A DNA stretch of 42,461 nt from Erysipelothrix sp. (GCA_012735275.1 JAAYHR010000045.1:1-42461), one strand, 5' to 3'. Shown: positions 14,997 to 24,476, counted from the stretch's first letter. Made by a program: numbers and translations. Notes: generated by a model not told the origin, from the sequence alone.

Positions 14997-17165
14997 ATGT
15001 TTATTGCTGAAGTTTTAATTCAATATGGTGCTTATCAAGTTGATAAGACCTTCTCATATTATACAGAAGCTGATAATGTCGCAGTTGGTATGCGTGTCTT
15101 AGTTAATTTCGCAAACCGTGATATTGTTGGTATTGTTTTAAGTGTGGAAAAATCAGAGTTAACACTTGAAGAATATGAAGAAGTAAATGGCTTTAAAATC
15201 TTGGAAATAAAGGGTTTATTAGATGAGTATGTAATATTAAATCAGGAGTTATTAGCCTTAGGTAAGTTTATGCAAAAGCAAACAATCTCTCCGCTAATTA
15301 ATTGCTATTCAGCTATGCTGCCATCAAAACTTAAACCAAATTATTCTAGTAAAGATGCCAAAATGCAAGTATATCTTTCGACAATCAAACACGATCAAAA
15401 GTTAACAAAACTACAAGCGCGTGGTTTTGATTTTATTAATAGTAAGTCTGAAGTTTCATTAACCGAATTTCATAAGGAGTTTCCAGGTCTTTTAGCGCGT
15501 TTAGAAGCTAAGGGCATAATTGTAAGAACTTTAAAAGAAGTCCGTTATGAAGCCGAAGAATTACCAATCCATCAGCATTTAACGCTAACTGTTGATCAAA
15601 AGTCAGTCTATGATGAGTTTTTAGCAACCAATCATTTAACTTACTTACTCCATGGTGTAACCGGTGCGGGTAAAACTGAGATTTACTTACAGTTAGCTGA
15701 GAAGAAAATTAAAGAAGGTAAGGATGTTCTAATTTTAGTTCCAGAAATATCACTGACCCCACAAATGATTAACTCAGTTAAAAGTCGTTTTGGAGATACA
15801 GTTGCGATCTATCATTCGCATTTAAATGATCAAGAGAAGTATGAACAATATCAAAGAGTTAATGAGAAAAAAGTTAAGTTGGTAGTTGGAACTCGTTCTG
15901 CCATCTTTATGCCATTTGAAAACATTGGTTTAATTATCTTAGATGAGGAACATGATAAATCTTATAAGCAAGCTTCATCACCGCGCTATCATGCTCGTGA
16001 TATAGCGATTGAGCGTGCTCGTAATCATAATGCGAAAGTCTTATTAGCCAGTGCGACACCGGCCTTAGAATCATATGCTAGAGCCCACCGTGGTATTTAT
16101 CACTTACTTAATCTTTCTAAAAAAATCGCTAAGAACCAAGTAATCCCTTATAAGATTATTGATACACAAAAAACGCTTTATGCTGGGGGTTCAAATATCT
16201 TAACTAAACCCTTACTTGAAGCAATCCAAGATCGCTTAGATAAGAAACAGCAAATTGTTATCTTACTAAATCGTCGTGGTTATGCCCCAGTCTTTACTTG
16301 TAAGAACTGCTTTGAAGTCAAGATGTGTAAAAACTGTGATATCTCAATGTCCTATCACCGTGATGATGCAAGTTTAATATGTCATATGTGTGGCTTAATT
16401 GAAAAGTTACCAGTCACTTGTGATGATTGTGGCCACCAAAGATTTGATTACTCAGGATTTGGAACGCAAAAGGTTGAACAAGAGTTAATTAAGTTCTTCC
16501 CTTACGCCCATATTGTCAGAATGGATAGTGATCAAGTTGGTAAAAAGGGTAGTCATGAACGCTTATTAAAAGAGTTTGAAAACAAGGGTGATATTTTACT
16601 TGGGACGCAAATGATTGCGAAAGGCTTGGACTTTCATCGGGTAACTTTAGTTTCAGTCTTAAATGCTGATGCTATGTTAGCGCGTAATTCTTATCGCTCA
16701 AGTGAAGATACCTTTAACTTAATTAATCAGGTATCCGGCCGTGGTGGTCGTGGTGACTTAGCTAGTGAGTTAATCGTCCAATCATTTGATGCTAAACACT
16801 ATGCCATTGTCTTAGCTTGTGAGGATGAATATATTCGTTTCTTTAATAATGAAATGCAATATCGTCATTTAGCAAATTATCCACCATATTCTTACCTAAT
16901 TAAGATTGTCTTATCAGGTATGAATGAAGAACTATTAGATGAGAAAACTCAAGTCTTAAAAGCAATGTTAGAGCAAGCGTCATTTGATCTACTTGGACCA
17001 AGTAGTTTATTAAAAATTAATCGTTTTGAAAGACGCCAATTTATAATTAGAGGGAAAAACCTCGAAACAATGATTGAAGAGTATACAAAAATACATAATG
17101 AAATCGTTAAGAAGTTATCAAGTATACAAATATTAGTGGATGTTAATCCAATGGAGATAGAATAA
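14997..17165 (+). CDS. priA: Primosomal replication-restart helicase PriA
   Basis: This 722-residue superfamily 2 helicase reloads the replisome at stalled forks. The N-terminal 3'-DNA-binding domain begins FIAEVLIQYGAYQVDKTFSYY. The helicase motifs are the Walker A HGVTGAGKTEIYL, the DEEH box ILDEEHDKSYKQ, SATPALESYA and QVSGRGGR. The inserted zinc domain has eight cysteines in CKNCFEVKMCKNC ... CHMCG ... CDDCG. The length is slightly below the ~730-800 typical. The gene opens the conserved Firmicutes block, but def and fmt, which normally follow, are absent: its TAA overlaps the rsmB ATG by one base. Confidence 0.96.
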   Translation: MFIAEVLIQYGAYQVDKTFSYYTEADNVAVGMRVLVNFANRDIVGIVLSVEKSELTLEEYEEVNGFKILEIKGLLDEYVILNQELLALGKFMQKQTISPLINCYSAMLPSKLKPNYSSKDAKMQVYLSTIKHDQKLTKLQARGFDFINSKSEVSLTEFHKEFPGLLARLEAKGIIVRTLKEVRYEAEELPIHQHLTLTVDQKSVYDEFLATNHLTYLLHGVTGAGKTEIYLQLAEKKIKEGKDVLILVPEISLTPQMINSVKSRFGDTVAIYHSHLNDQEKYEQYQRVNEKKVKLVVGTRSAIFMPFENIGLIILDEEHDKSYKQASSPRYHARDIAIERARNHNAKVLLASATPALESYARAHRGIYHLLNLSKKIAKNQVIPYKIIDTQKTLYAGGSNILTKPLLEAIQDRLDKKQQIVILLNRRGYAPVFTCKNCFEVKMCKNCDISMSYHRDDASLICHMCGLIEKLPVTCDDCGHQRFDYSGFGTQKVEQELIKFFPYAHIVRMDSDQVGKKGSHERLLKEFENKGDILLGTQMIAKGLDFHRVTLVSVLNADAMLARNSYRSSEDTFNLINQVSGRGGRGDLASELIVQSFDAKHYAIVLACEDEYIRFFNNEMQYRHLANYPPYSYLIKIVLSGMNEELLDEKTQVLKAMLEQASFDLLGPSSLLKINRFERRQFIIRGKNLETMIEEYTKIHNEIVKKLSSIQILVDVNPMEIE

Positions 17166-18403
17166 TGGAAAATGTAAAAAAAGCTTATGAAATAATATAC
17201 CAAACTAGATATAAGGCTGCCTTTGCTAGTTTAATGATTAAAGAGTTAGATGACTCTTATAACCCAGCCCTAATTACCGAGCTGGTTTATGGAACGCTCC
17301 GTAACTATTACTTAGTTAGAGAAAACTGGCGTCGTTTTACTAAGACCAAACTTAGTCAACAAATTTCATCACTCTTAGACTTAGGAATATATATGATTAT
17401 ATATTCAGATAAACCTGACTATGCAGTTGTTAATAATATTGTTGAAATATCAAAGAAAATTAAGAAGAAAAAATATACTAAATTAGTTAATGCTGTCTTA
17501 AACGAATTTATTCGTCAAGGACCTCTTAAATTTGATGAAGATGATATAACGCAATTATCAATTAAGTACTCAAATCCACTATGGTTAACTAACTTATGGA
17601 ATGCTCATTATGGTTTAGACCGTACTAAGGAAATTCTTAAGTATAATCTAACTCGTAATACCTTAACACTAAGAGTTAATCCGCATAAAATTTCACGTGA
17701 TCAACTACTAGCATTAGATAGTAATTTTAAAGCGGGCAGTCTTGCACCTGAGGAAATCTATTATGAAGGTAATATTTTTCAAACTGACTACTTTAAAGAT
17801 GGTTTAGTTTCAGTACAAGATGCTGCAAGTCAATTAGTTGCACATGCTGTTACTTTTATTGATACTGATAAAGTATTAGATGCTTGTTCAGCACCAGGTA
17901 CAAAAGCAACGCATATCGCAAGTTTAAGACATGATAAAGGTCATATTGATGCAGTCGAGTTATATGAATCAAGATCTAACTTAATTAGAAATAGTTTGGC
18001 TCGTTTAGATCTATCATCAATCTCTGTCTACAATCATGATGCGCGTTTCTTAGAAGAGATTTTAGAAGTTAATGATTATGATCATGTGTTATTAGATGTA
18101 CCTTGTACTGGCTTTGGAGTAATGCGCGGCAAAGCAGAAATTAAGATTAATACCAAGCCTGAAGATATTGACTCAATTGTTAAACTACAAGAAGAAATTA
18201 TTAATTCAGCACTACCAATGTTAAAGGTAGGTGGAAATTTAATTTATTCAACTTGTACTTTAAATAAGAAGGAAAATGAAAATCAAGTCGCAAGAATATT
18301 GCGCTTAAATCCAAACTTTGAGTTAGTAAGTGAAGAGACTATATTTGGTTATGAACACCAGAGTGATAGTTTTTACTTAGCAGTCTTAAAAAAATTGAAT
18401 TAA
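17165..18403 (+). CDS. rsmB: 16S rRNA (cytosine-967-C5)-methyltransferase RsmB
   Basis: A 412-residue protein with an N-terminal NusB-like helical RNA-binding domain (residues ~1-130, containing VNAVLNEFIR). The SAM-dependent Fmu/RsmB methyltransferase domain carries VQDAASQLVAH, LDACSAPGTKATHIA for SAM, and the DVPCTGFGVMRGKAEIK and STCTLNKKENENQV cysteine motifs. The two catalytic cysteines are present in PCTG and STCT. It methylates C967 of 16S rRNA. Its ATG overlaps the priA stop (TAATG), implying coupled translation. Confidence 0.93.
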   Translation: MENVKKAYEIIYQTRYKAAFASLMIKELDDSYNPALITELVYGTLRNYYLVRENWRRFTKTKLSQQISSLLDLGIYMIIYSDKPDYAVVNNIVEISKKIKKKKYTKLVNAVLNEFIRQGPLKFDEDDITQLSIKYSNPLWLTNLWNAHYGLDRTKEILKYNLTRNTLTLRVNPHKISRDQLLALDSNFKAGSLAPEEIYYEGNIFQTDYFKDGLVSVQDAASQLVAHAVTFIDTDKVLDACSAPGTKATHIASLRHDKGHIDAVELYESRSNLIRNSLARLDLSSISVYNHDARFLEEILEVNDYDHVLLDVPCTGFGVMRGKAEIKINTKPEDIDSIVKLQEEIINSALPMLKVGGNLIYSTCTLNKKENENQVARILRLNPNFELVSEETIFGYEHQSDSFYLAVLKKLN

Positions 18404-18423
18404 TGTGAGTAATTAAGTAAAAT
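18395..18423 (+). promoter_or_regulatory. Possible promoter of rlmN
   Basis: TTGAAT (18395-18400), a 17-nt spacer and TAAAAT (18418-18423) overlap the rsmB stop codon. A GGTGATC ribosome site follows. Confidence 0.5.
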
Positions 18424-18444
18424 AGAGAGTGAAGTGGTGATCAT

Positions 18445-19476
18445 ATGAAAGATATATATGGATATAATTTAAAAGATTTAGAAAAATATTTAGAAGAAAA
18501 AAATATGAAGAAATTTAGAGCTAAGCAACTATATGCTTGGCTATATAAAAAACGTGTTAACTCCTTTGATGAAATGAGTGATTTAGCTCGTGATTTTCGT
18601 GATGTCTTAAAATCAGAATTTGACATGAGTGAGTTAACATTAAAAGATAAACAAGAATCATCAGATGGAACAATCAAATATTTATTTGAATTAAGTGATG
18701 GTCATTTAATCGAAACAGTTTTAATGAACAATGATTATGGTAAAAGTGTTTGTGTAACTTCACAAGTTGGGTGTGCTATGGGCTGTAAGTTCTGTGCTTC
18801 AGGTTTACTCAAGAAAAAACGTGGACTAACAACCGGTGAAATGGTTAAGCAAATTTTATATGTTCAAAAACATTTAGATGAAAGAAATGATCGTGTGCGT
18901 AATATCGTAATTATGGGTATCGGTGAACCATTTGATAACTATGATAATGCGATTAACTTTATGAACATTGTTAATGATGATCATGGTTTAGAAATCGGTG
19001 CGCGTCGTATTACGGTTTCAACATGTGGACTTGCTCCAAAGATTCGTGAGTTTGCGGATGGAAACTACCAATATAATTTAGCGATTTCACTCCATGCTCC
19101 AAATGATGAGTTAAGAAATAAAATTATGCCAATTAATAAGGTATATCCTTTAAGTGAATTACTTGCGTCATTAGATTACTATAGTAATAAGTCTAATCGT
19201 CGGATTACTTTAGAGTACATTTTATTAAAAGGGGTAAATGATACGCATGAGTGTGCAAAAGAGTTAGCGGAAATTGTTAAAGGTCGAAATGCCTATGTTA
19301 ACTTAATTCCTTATAACTCAGTCGATGAGGCTGACTTTAAGTCAACTTCAGATTTAGAATCATTAAAATTCTACGATATGTTAATGAAATTAAATGTTAA
19401 GGCAACGCTAAGAGCAAAACATGGTGATGATATTGAGGCAGCTTGTGGACAATTAAGAGCCCAAGCAGAGAGGTAA
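18445..19476 (+). CDS. rlmN: Dual-specificity 23S rRNA/tRNA adenine-C2 methyltransferase RlmN
   Basis: This 343-residue radical SAM methyltransferase acts on A2503 of 23S rRNA and A37 of some tRNAs. The 4Fe-4S motif is GCAMGCKFCASG, with C110, C114 and C117. Further motifs are IVIMGIGEPFDNYDN, ITVSTCGL and ISLHAPNDELRNKIMPIN. The C-terminal cysteine that carries the protein methylene intermediate is in EAACGQLRAQ (C334). The start ATG 18445 is preceded by GGTGATC, complementary to the 16S 3' tail beyond the core anti-SD. It lies 3 nt before prpC. Confidence 0.96.
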   Translation: MKDIYGYNLKDLEKYLEEKNMKKFRAKQLYAWLYKKRVNSFDEMSDLARDFRDVLKSEFDMSELTLKDKQESSDGTIKYLFELSDGHLIETVLMNNDYGKSVCVTSQVGCAMGCKFCASGLLKKKRGLTTGEMVKQILYVQKHLDERNDRVRNIVIMGIGEPFDNYDNAINFMNIVNDDHGLEIGARRITVSTCGLAPKIREFADGNYQYNLAISLHAPNDELRNKIMPINKVYPLSELLASLDYYSNKSNRRITLEYILLKGVNDTHECAKELAEIVKGRNAYVNLIPYNSVDEADFKSTSDLESLKFYDMLMKLNVKATLRAKHGDDIEAACGQLRAQAER

Positions 19477-19479
19477 AAT

Positions 19480-20220
19480 ATGTATATTGCAGGAAAAAGT
19501 GATATTGGTCTCATCAGATCAACTAATCAGGACAACTATCTTATTGTAAAAAACAAAGATAATGATGTTCTAGCTTTAGTGTGCGATGGGATCGGTGGAT
19601 CAAAAGCAGGTGATGTCGCCAGTTTAAGTGTGATTAAATTTGTTGGTCATGCCTTTTCAAATACCGAAGCCTTCAGTTCCGCGGTTAGTGCAAAACTATA
19701 TCTTGAAAAAGTTATTCGCCTAGCTAATGACGATTTATTCGCAAAAACATTAGAGAGTGAAGAATACTCAGGTATGGGAACAACACTTGTTGGAGCATTA
19801 TTCTTAAGTGAACATACATTAGTTGTTAATGTTGGTGATTCACGTGCTTATACATTAAAAGATAATGAGTTAAGACAAGTAACAACCGATCATTCATTAG
19901 TTAATGATCTTTTACAAAATGGTCAAATATCAAGTGAAGAAGTAGATAACCATCCCCAAAGAAATATTTTAACAAATGCTTTGGGAGTAGCCCATTCACT
20001 AAAGATTGATATATTAGAAATTAATAACTATGACAAACTACTTTTATGTAGTGATGGTTTATCAGGTTATGTTGCAGCAGAAGCAATTAAAGATACCCTA
20101 AAGGAAGCTGATGCGCTAGAAAGTATTTTAAGTAAATTAATAAATATGGCAAACAATGCTGGCGGATATGATAATATCACTGTGATTGTAGCTGAGCGAG
20201 GAGAATATAGTAATGAATAA
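19480..20220 (+). CDS. prpC: PP2C-family Ser/Thr protein phosphatase (Stp/PrpC)
   Basis: This 246-residue metal-dependent phosphatase is the partner of the PASTA kinase encoded next. PP2C metal-binding motifs are intact: STNQDNYLI near residue 20, LVCDGIGGSKAGDVAS, SGMGTTLVGALF, VNVGDSRAYTL, LLLCSDGLSGYV and GGYDNITVIVAE. It would remove phosphates from the kinase and its substrates, including cell division and translation factors in related bacteria. It overlaps the kinase gene by 8 nt, the standard arrangement. Confidence 0.95.
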   Translation: MYIAGKSDIGLIRSTNQDNYLIVKNKDNDVLALVCDGIGGSKAGDVASLSVIKFVGHAFSNTEAFSSAVSAKLYLEKVIRLANDDLFAKTLESEEYSGMGTTLVGALFLSEHTLVVNVGDSRAYTLKDNELRQVTTDHSLVNDLLQNGQISSEEVDNHPQRNILTNALGVAHSLKIDILEINNYDKLLLCSDGLSGYVAAEAIKDTLKEADALESILSKLINMANNAGGYDNITVIVAERGEYSNE

Positions 20221-22000
20221 AGGAATATTAATAGCTAAAAGGTATAAAATAGAGAAAATTATTGGCCAAGGGGGAATGGCTGATGTCTATTTAGCTTACG
20301 ATATTCTTTTAGAACGTGAAGTTGCGATAAAAATCTTAAGAAATGAACTATCAAATGATGCTGTTTCACTTTTAAGATTTAAGCATGAAGCTGTCGCAGT
20401 CTCAAAATTAGATCACCCCAATATAATTGAGATTTTTGATATTGGCGAATATGATTCTCGTCAATATATTGTTATGGAATATGTCGAAGGCCAAACACTA
20501 AAAGAATTAGTAGTTGAACGTGGTTGACTATATATCGAGGAAGCCGTATATATTATGCGCCAATTAACCTCAGCAATCGTTGAGGCACACCGTAGTAATA
20601 TTATCCACCGCGATATCAAACCACAAAACATACTATTAAAATCAGATGGTTCAGTAATTATTACTGACTTTGGAATTGCTTTAGCCCAAAATGCTTTACA
20701 CCTAACGCAAAAAGAAATGGTAATGGGCTCTGTTCACTACTTAGCACCTGAGTTAGCACGTGGTGAAACCGCAACTTATCAAAGTGACATCTATGCTTTA
20801 GGCATTGTCTTCTATGAACTATTAACTGGTAGTGTGCCGTATAAAGGTGATACAGCAATTCAAATTGCTATGCAACATATTAATGATCCACTACCAAAGG
20901 TTAGAGATACTAATCCAATGATTCCACAATCAGTTGAGAATAATATTATTAAGGCTACTTACAAAAATCGTGAGTTGCGCTTTGCTTCAGCTGCGGATAT
21001 GTTAGCGGACTTAGATAGTGTCTTAAGTGAAGAGCGTAAAGATGAAGCTGTCCTAGCTGATATCATCTCATCAGGATCACATGATACAACTAAAGTTATC
21101 TCATCAATTGATGCTTTAGAAAACGATAAAAAGAAAAAGCAAAACGCCAAAAAGAAAAACTTAATTATTGCCCTAGCTAGTATTTTGGTAATATCAATTA
21201 TTGCAATTCTAGTTTGGCCACGTACAGAAATACCAGTCGAGATTGAAGTACCAGATATAGTTAATCTAACCATTGAAGAGGCGCGAGCGGCCCTGGAAGA
21301 ACTTGGCTTTGTCGTTGGCGATATTAGTCGTGAGTTAGATGAAGAAATCGAATTAAATAAAATCGTTTCGCAAGATCCAAAAGCCAAAGAACTAATTGAA
21401 GAAGGCTCAAGTATTAATCTAGTTATTTCCGATGGTAAATATATTACCTTTGAAAACTATGTTGGAAAGAATATTGATTCTGTTCGTGAGGAGTTAGCAA
21501 ATACTTCAATTAGAATTAGAATTGAATATGTGTCAGACATTTCAAAATCAATGGGAACTATTATTTCACAAAGTATTACCGCTGGTGAAAAACTTAACCC
21601 TAATACAGTCAGTGAAGTCCAATTTGTTGTTGTTAAAGCACCAGAGTTTACGATACCAGATTCAATCTATGGCTTAGATATCAATGGTGCCAAAGCGCTC
21701 TTAGAAAGCTTAGGGGCAACGGTAAGACTTGAAGCTATCACTGATGGTAATGGCTCACTTGTAGCAGGTGAGAAGATTAATATTGTTGAATACTCAAGTC
21801 CAGCCAAAGGTTCATTCTATGTTCAAAATGAGAGTAATGTCATTGTCCTTTACTACTACTCAAAAGAAATCCCAGTTGAACCAGATCCAAAACCTGAAGA
21901 AAAACCAAATGAGACACCACCGGCAAATAAAGGTGAAGAAGAAGCTGATGATAAGACGGCTGATAAAGGTAAAGAAGATACATCTAGAGGTAATGAATAA
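20213..22000 (+). CDS. prkC: Membrane PASTA Ser/Thr kinase (PrkC/Stk) with one in-frame UGA
   Basis: Read through one TGA at 20525-20527 (codon 105), this is a complete 595-residue kinase. The N-lobe has IGQGGMADVYLA and VAIKIL. Catalytic D134 lies in HRDIKPQN, the DFG aspartate is D152, and the activation segment ends GSVHYLAPE. One membrane helix lies at ~315-336. Three extracellular PASTA-like repeats follow (~340-550), then an acidic, Pro/Lys/Glu-rich tail. The UGA lies between the N-lobe and the alpha-E helix, in VERG-UGA-LYIEEAVYIMRQL, a variable position often Pro in relatives, so the inserted residue cannot be deduced. Frame and motifs are preserved afterwards, arguing for a functional gene. 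It overlaps prpC by 8 nt and rsgA by 1 nt. Confidence 0.9.
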
Positions 22001-22863
22001 TGCAAGGAAGAATAATTAAACTGATTTCTAATCAATATGAAGTATTATTAGAAAATCAAGAAATTGTTAAAACGATTGCGAGTGGAAAGATGCGAATTAT
22101 CCAATCACCACGGGCTGGTGATATAGTCACGATTGAAGTGCGTGAGGGTAAACATGTAATTGTTGAAATTAAAGAGCGCCTTAATGACTTGAATCGTCCT
22201 CCAATTGCTAACGTCGATCAAATGTTGATTGTCATGTCAGCTGTTGATCCAGACTTTTCTGTATCACTTGTTGATCAAATGCTAGTAATGGCTGCTTATC
22301 ATAATATCGATCCAATTATTATTGTTACGAAAGATGATTTAATTGATCCAAGTGATCCAGTTAATGAAGATATCAATGATTATATAAAAAGTGGTTATCA
22401 AGTTATTAGATCAGGAAAGGCTTATGATACAAGTGAAATTGAAGCCTTGGTTGCCAATAAGTTTACAGTATTAAGTGGTCAATCAGGTGCTGGTAAGTCA
22501 ACTTTACTTAATCGAATTAATCCTGAGTTTGAAATTAGAACACAAGAAACTTCAAAAGCCTTGGGCCGTGGTAAGCATACAACGCGTCATGTTGAGTTTA
22601 TGCCAATTGGTACCGGTTGGGTGGCAGATACTCCCGGTTTCTCTAAAATAGATTTAACAGTACTTTCCAAAGAAGATTTACGTGATTCAATGTTAGAGTT
22701 TAAAAAATTTTCCGAAGGCTGTCGCTTTCGCGACTGCTATCACATTAATGAGCCAGGTTGTGCTGTTACTAAAGCAGTTGAGAATAATGAGATACCAAGA
22801 AAACGCTATAACAATTATTTAAAACATTATAATGAAATTGACGATACTAGAAAGAGGTATTAA
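22000..22863 (+). CDS. rsgA: Ribosome small-subunit-dependent GTPase RsgA
   Basis: This 287-residue circularly permuted GTPase helps mature the 30S subunit. An N-terminal OB-fold (~1-65) is followed by the G domain in permuted order: G4 IVTKDDLID, then G1 LSGQSGAGKSTLLN, and G3 ADTPGFSK. The C-terminal zinc knuckle is CRFRDCYHINEPGCAV. The length is typical. It overlaps prkC (TAATG) and is followed within 2 nt by rpe. In Firmicutes RsgA is a known substrate of the PASTA kinase, consistent with the linkage. Confidence 0.95.
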   Translation: MQGRIIKLISNQYEVLLENQEIVKTIASGKMRIIQSPRAGDIVTIEVREGKHVIVEIKERLNDLNRPPIANVDQMLIVMSAVDPDFSVSLVDQMLVMAAYHNIDPIIIVTKDDLIDPSDPVNEDINDYIKSGYQVIRSGKAYDTSEIEALVANKFTVLSGQSGAGKSTLLNRINPEFEIRTQETSKALGRGKHTTRHVEFMPIGTGWVADTPGFSKIDLTVLSKEDLRDSMLEFKKFSEGCRFRDCYHINEPGCAVTKAVENNEIPRKRYNNYLKHYNEIDDTRKRY

Positions 22864-22864
22864 T

Positions 22865-23509
22865 ATGGTTAAAATTGCACCTTCAGTTTTATCTTTAGAT
22901 TTTACTAAGTTTAGTGAGCAAATGCTTGAAGTTAATAAATCATCAGATTGGATTCACTTTGATGTTATGGATGGACACTTTGTTCCAAACATTTCTTATG
23001 GACCAATTATTCTTGAAAACATTAAAAAGGTTTCTGATTTGTTTTGTGATGTCCATATAATGGTTGAAGAGCCTCGTAAGTTTTCTGAATGGTTTATTGA
23101 TGCTGGAGCCGATCAAATTACTTTCCACATTGAAGCTGTAGCGGATATCGCAGCTGCGAAAGAGTTAATTACTTATATTAAGTCCAGAGATGTTAAGGTT
23201 GGAATTTCAATTAAACCAGGCACGCCTGTAACAGCGATTAGTGAAGTCTTAGCTGATTTAGATCTAGTTTTAATTATGTCAGTTGAACCGGGCTTTGGTG
23301 GTCAAAAGTTTATGCCAGAAACCTTAGTTAAGGTTGAAGACTTAGTGAACTTAAGAGCAGACAATGATTATTCTTACTTAATTGAAATTGATGGTGGTAT
23401 TAATGGTGAAACAGGTAAGTTAGCTAAAGCTGCTGGTGTTGATGTATTAGTAGCTGGCTCTTATGTCTTTAATGGTGACATTGCTCAGCGAGTTAACTCA
23501 CTAAAATGA
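22865..23509 (+). CDS. rpe: Ribulose-phosphate 3-epimerase (ends UGA-UAG)
   Basis: This 214-residue TIM-barrel enzyme interconverts ribulose 5-phosphate and xylulose 5-phosphate in the pentose phosphate pathway. Motifs are IAPSVLSLDFTKFSEQ, HFDVMDGHFVPNISYGP with metal-binding His/Asp, VHIMVEEP, MSVEPGFGGQKFM and EIDGGING. The frame extends upstream to ATG 22832, but the conserved N-terminus and the AAGAGG site place the start at ATG 22865. It terminates at TGA 23507-23509, immediately followed in frame by TAG 23510-23512. If UGA is sense, only one residue is added. The thiN ATG overlaps the end. Confidence 0.95.
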   Translation: MVKIAPSVLSLDFTKFSEQMLEVNKSSDWIHFDVMDGHFVPNISYGPIILENIKKVSDLFCDVHIMVEEPRKFSEWFIDAGADQITFHIEAVADIAAAKELITYIKSRDVKVGISIKPGTPVTAISEVLADLDLVLIMSVEPGFGGQKFMPETLVKVEDLVNLRADNDYSYLIEIDGGINGETGKLAKAAGVDVLVAGSYVFNGDIAQRVNSLK

Positions 23510-24099
23510 TAGCTAAATTATTTATTCCACATTCTTTTGCGGTTGATACTAGTGATGGCTTTATAGTTGGTATTGACTATGGAGCTTATCAATTAGCGAG
23601 TAAGGGAATAAGTATGGATTTATCAATCGGTGATTTTGACTCTGTTAGTCCAGAGCAATTAAGTTTGATTGAAGAGTTTTCAAAAGAGGTTATCTATTTA
23701 TCAGTTGATAAAAATGAAATCGATAGTGAGGCAGCTATTATTGAAGTCATTAAACGTGGTTATCAAGAAGTTTGTCTATATGGAGATATAGGTCAGCGAC
23801 TAGATCACTTACTAACTAATATTAAGTTAGTTGCCAAGTATTCGATTAATTATATCTCGGATACTAATAAGATAGCTTATTATGGTCCTGGTACTCATCA
23901 AATAAAAAAAGACTATCCAGTATTATCACTGATAGTCTTAAATGATTGTGAGCTTTCTTTAAAGAATACTTTATATGAACTTGATCATAGAAAATTAAGT
24001 TTTAATGATAATTACACAACTTCTAATGCAATCATTAAAGATCATGCAATTTTAACTGTCCATTTTGGTAGTGTCATTACGATTGAAACAAAAGATTAA
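23506..24099 (+). CDS. thiN: Thiamine pyrophosphokinase
   Basis: A 197-residue enzyme making thiamine diphosphate from thiamine and ATP. The catalytic block is recognisable: IDYGAYQL, then SIGDFDSVSPEQL with the key aspartates, VDKNEIDSEAAI (family K-D-x-T-D-x-E-A), and YGDIGQRLDHLLTNI, matching GxxGxRxDH. Its position after rpe is the conserved Firmicutes arrangement. There is no evident ribosome site; start ATG 23506 overlaps the rpe end, so translation is probably coupled. The C-terminal thiamine-binding half is divergent. Confidence 0.9.
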   Translation: MIAKLFIPHSFAVDTSDGFIVGIDYGAYQLASKGISMDLSIGDFDSVSPEQLSLIEEFSKEVIYLSVDKNEIDSEAAIIEVIKRGYQEVCLYGDIGQRLDHLLTNIKLVAKYSINYISDTNKIAYYGPGTHQIKKDYPVLSLIVLNDCELSLKNTLYELDHRKLSFNDNYTTSNAIIKDHAILTVHFGSVITIETKD

Positions 24100-24104
24100 T
24101 ATAA

Positions 24105-24133
24105 TAAAAAAACACTTCTATTTGAAGTGTTTT
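24105..24133. terminator. Bidirectional terminator between thiN and rpmB
   Basis: AAAACACTTC and GAAGTGTTTT flank a TATTT loop, with A residues on one side and T on the other. Confidence 0.88.
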
Positions 24134-24151
24134 ATATTTCAACTTTATCTG

Positions 24152-24346
24152 TTATGCTCTACCTTGTGCTTTTAAAGCTTTAAGTTCGCGGGCAGATATA
24201 CGGACTTTAGTTGGTTTGCCATCAACCATAATAGTTGCATTTTGAGTATTAATGTTCCAACGACGTCTTGAAGCACGTAGTGAGTGTGAACGTTTATTCC
24301 CAAATAAAGGCTTTCTTGTTGAATTTACTGCATTGTTATTAGCCAT
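24152..24346 (-). CDS. rpmB: 50S ribosomal protein L28
   Basis: A 64-residue basic protein of the large ribosomal subunit. L28 features are the basic stretch [18 protein letters not shown] followed by the strand [19 protein letters not shown] and a C-terminal ALKAQGRA. The frame extends upstream to ATG 24367. The AAAGGGGG ribosome site at the right distance and the family N-terminus set the start at ATG 24346 (MANNNAVNS). No zinc-binding cysteines are present, so this is the zinc-free form. It is transcribed alone on the minus strand from a near-consensus promoter. Confidence 0.95.
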   Translation of the reverse strand: MANNNAVNSTRKPLFGNKRSHSLRASRRRWNINTQNATIMVDGKPTKVRISARELKALKAQGRA

Positions 24347-24380
24347 ACCGTAAACCCCCTTTCTCAAAGACTGCTTGAAT

Positions 24381-24409
24381 ATAATAACATATATAATTTA
24401 TCTTTGCAA
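24381..24409 (-). promoter_or_regulatory. Promoter of rpmB
   Basis: On the minus strand TTGCAA, a 17-nt spacer and TATTAT. The same two hexamers with the same spacing precede the tRNA-Arg at 42359-42387. Confidence 0.8.
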
Positions 24410-24476
24410 GATGATTATAACACATTTGCGCCAATAATTGCTAGATTATTAAACAAGTTCAGAAATGCTCATAAAA

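Noticed and set aside
20525-20527. UGA as glycine (code 25) or as selenocysteine
   Set aside because: Code 25 is known from Gracilibacteria-type lineages, not Firmicutes. No SECIS-like hairpin is obvious after either UGA, and neither protein family uses selenocysteine. Gly cannot be formally excluded.
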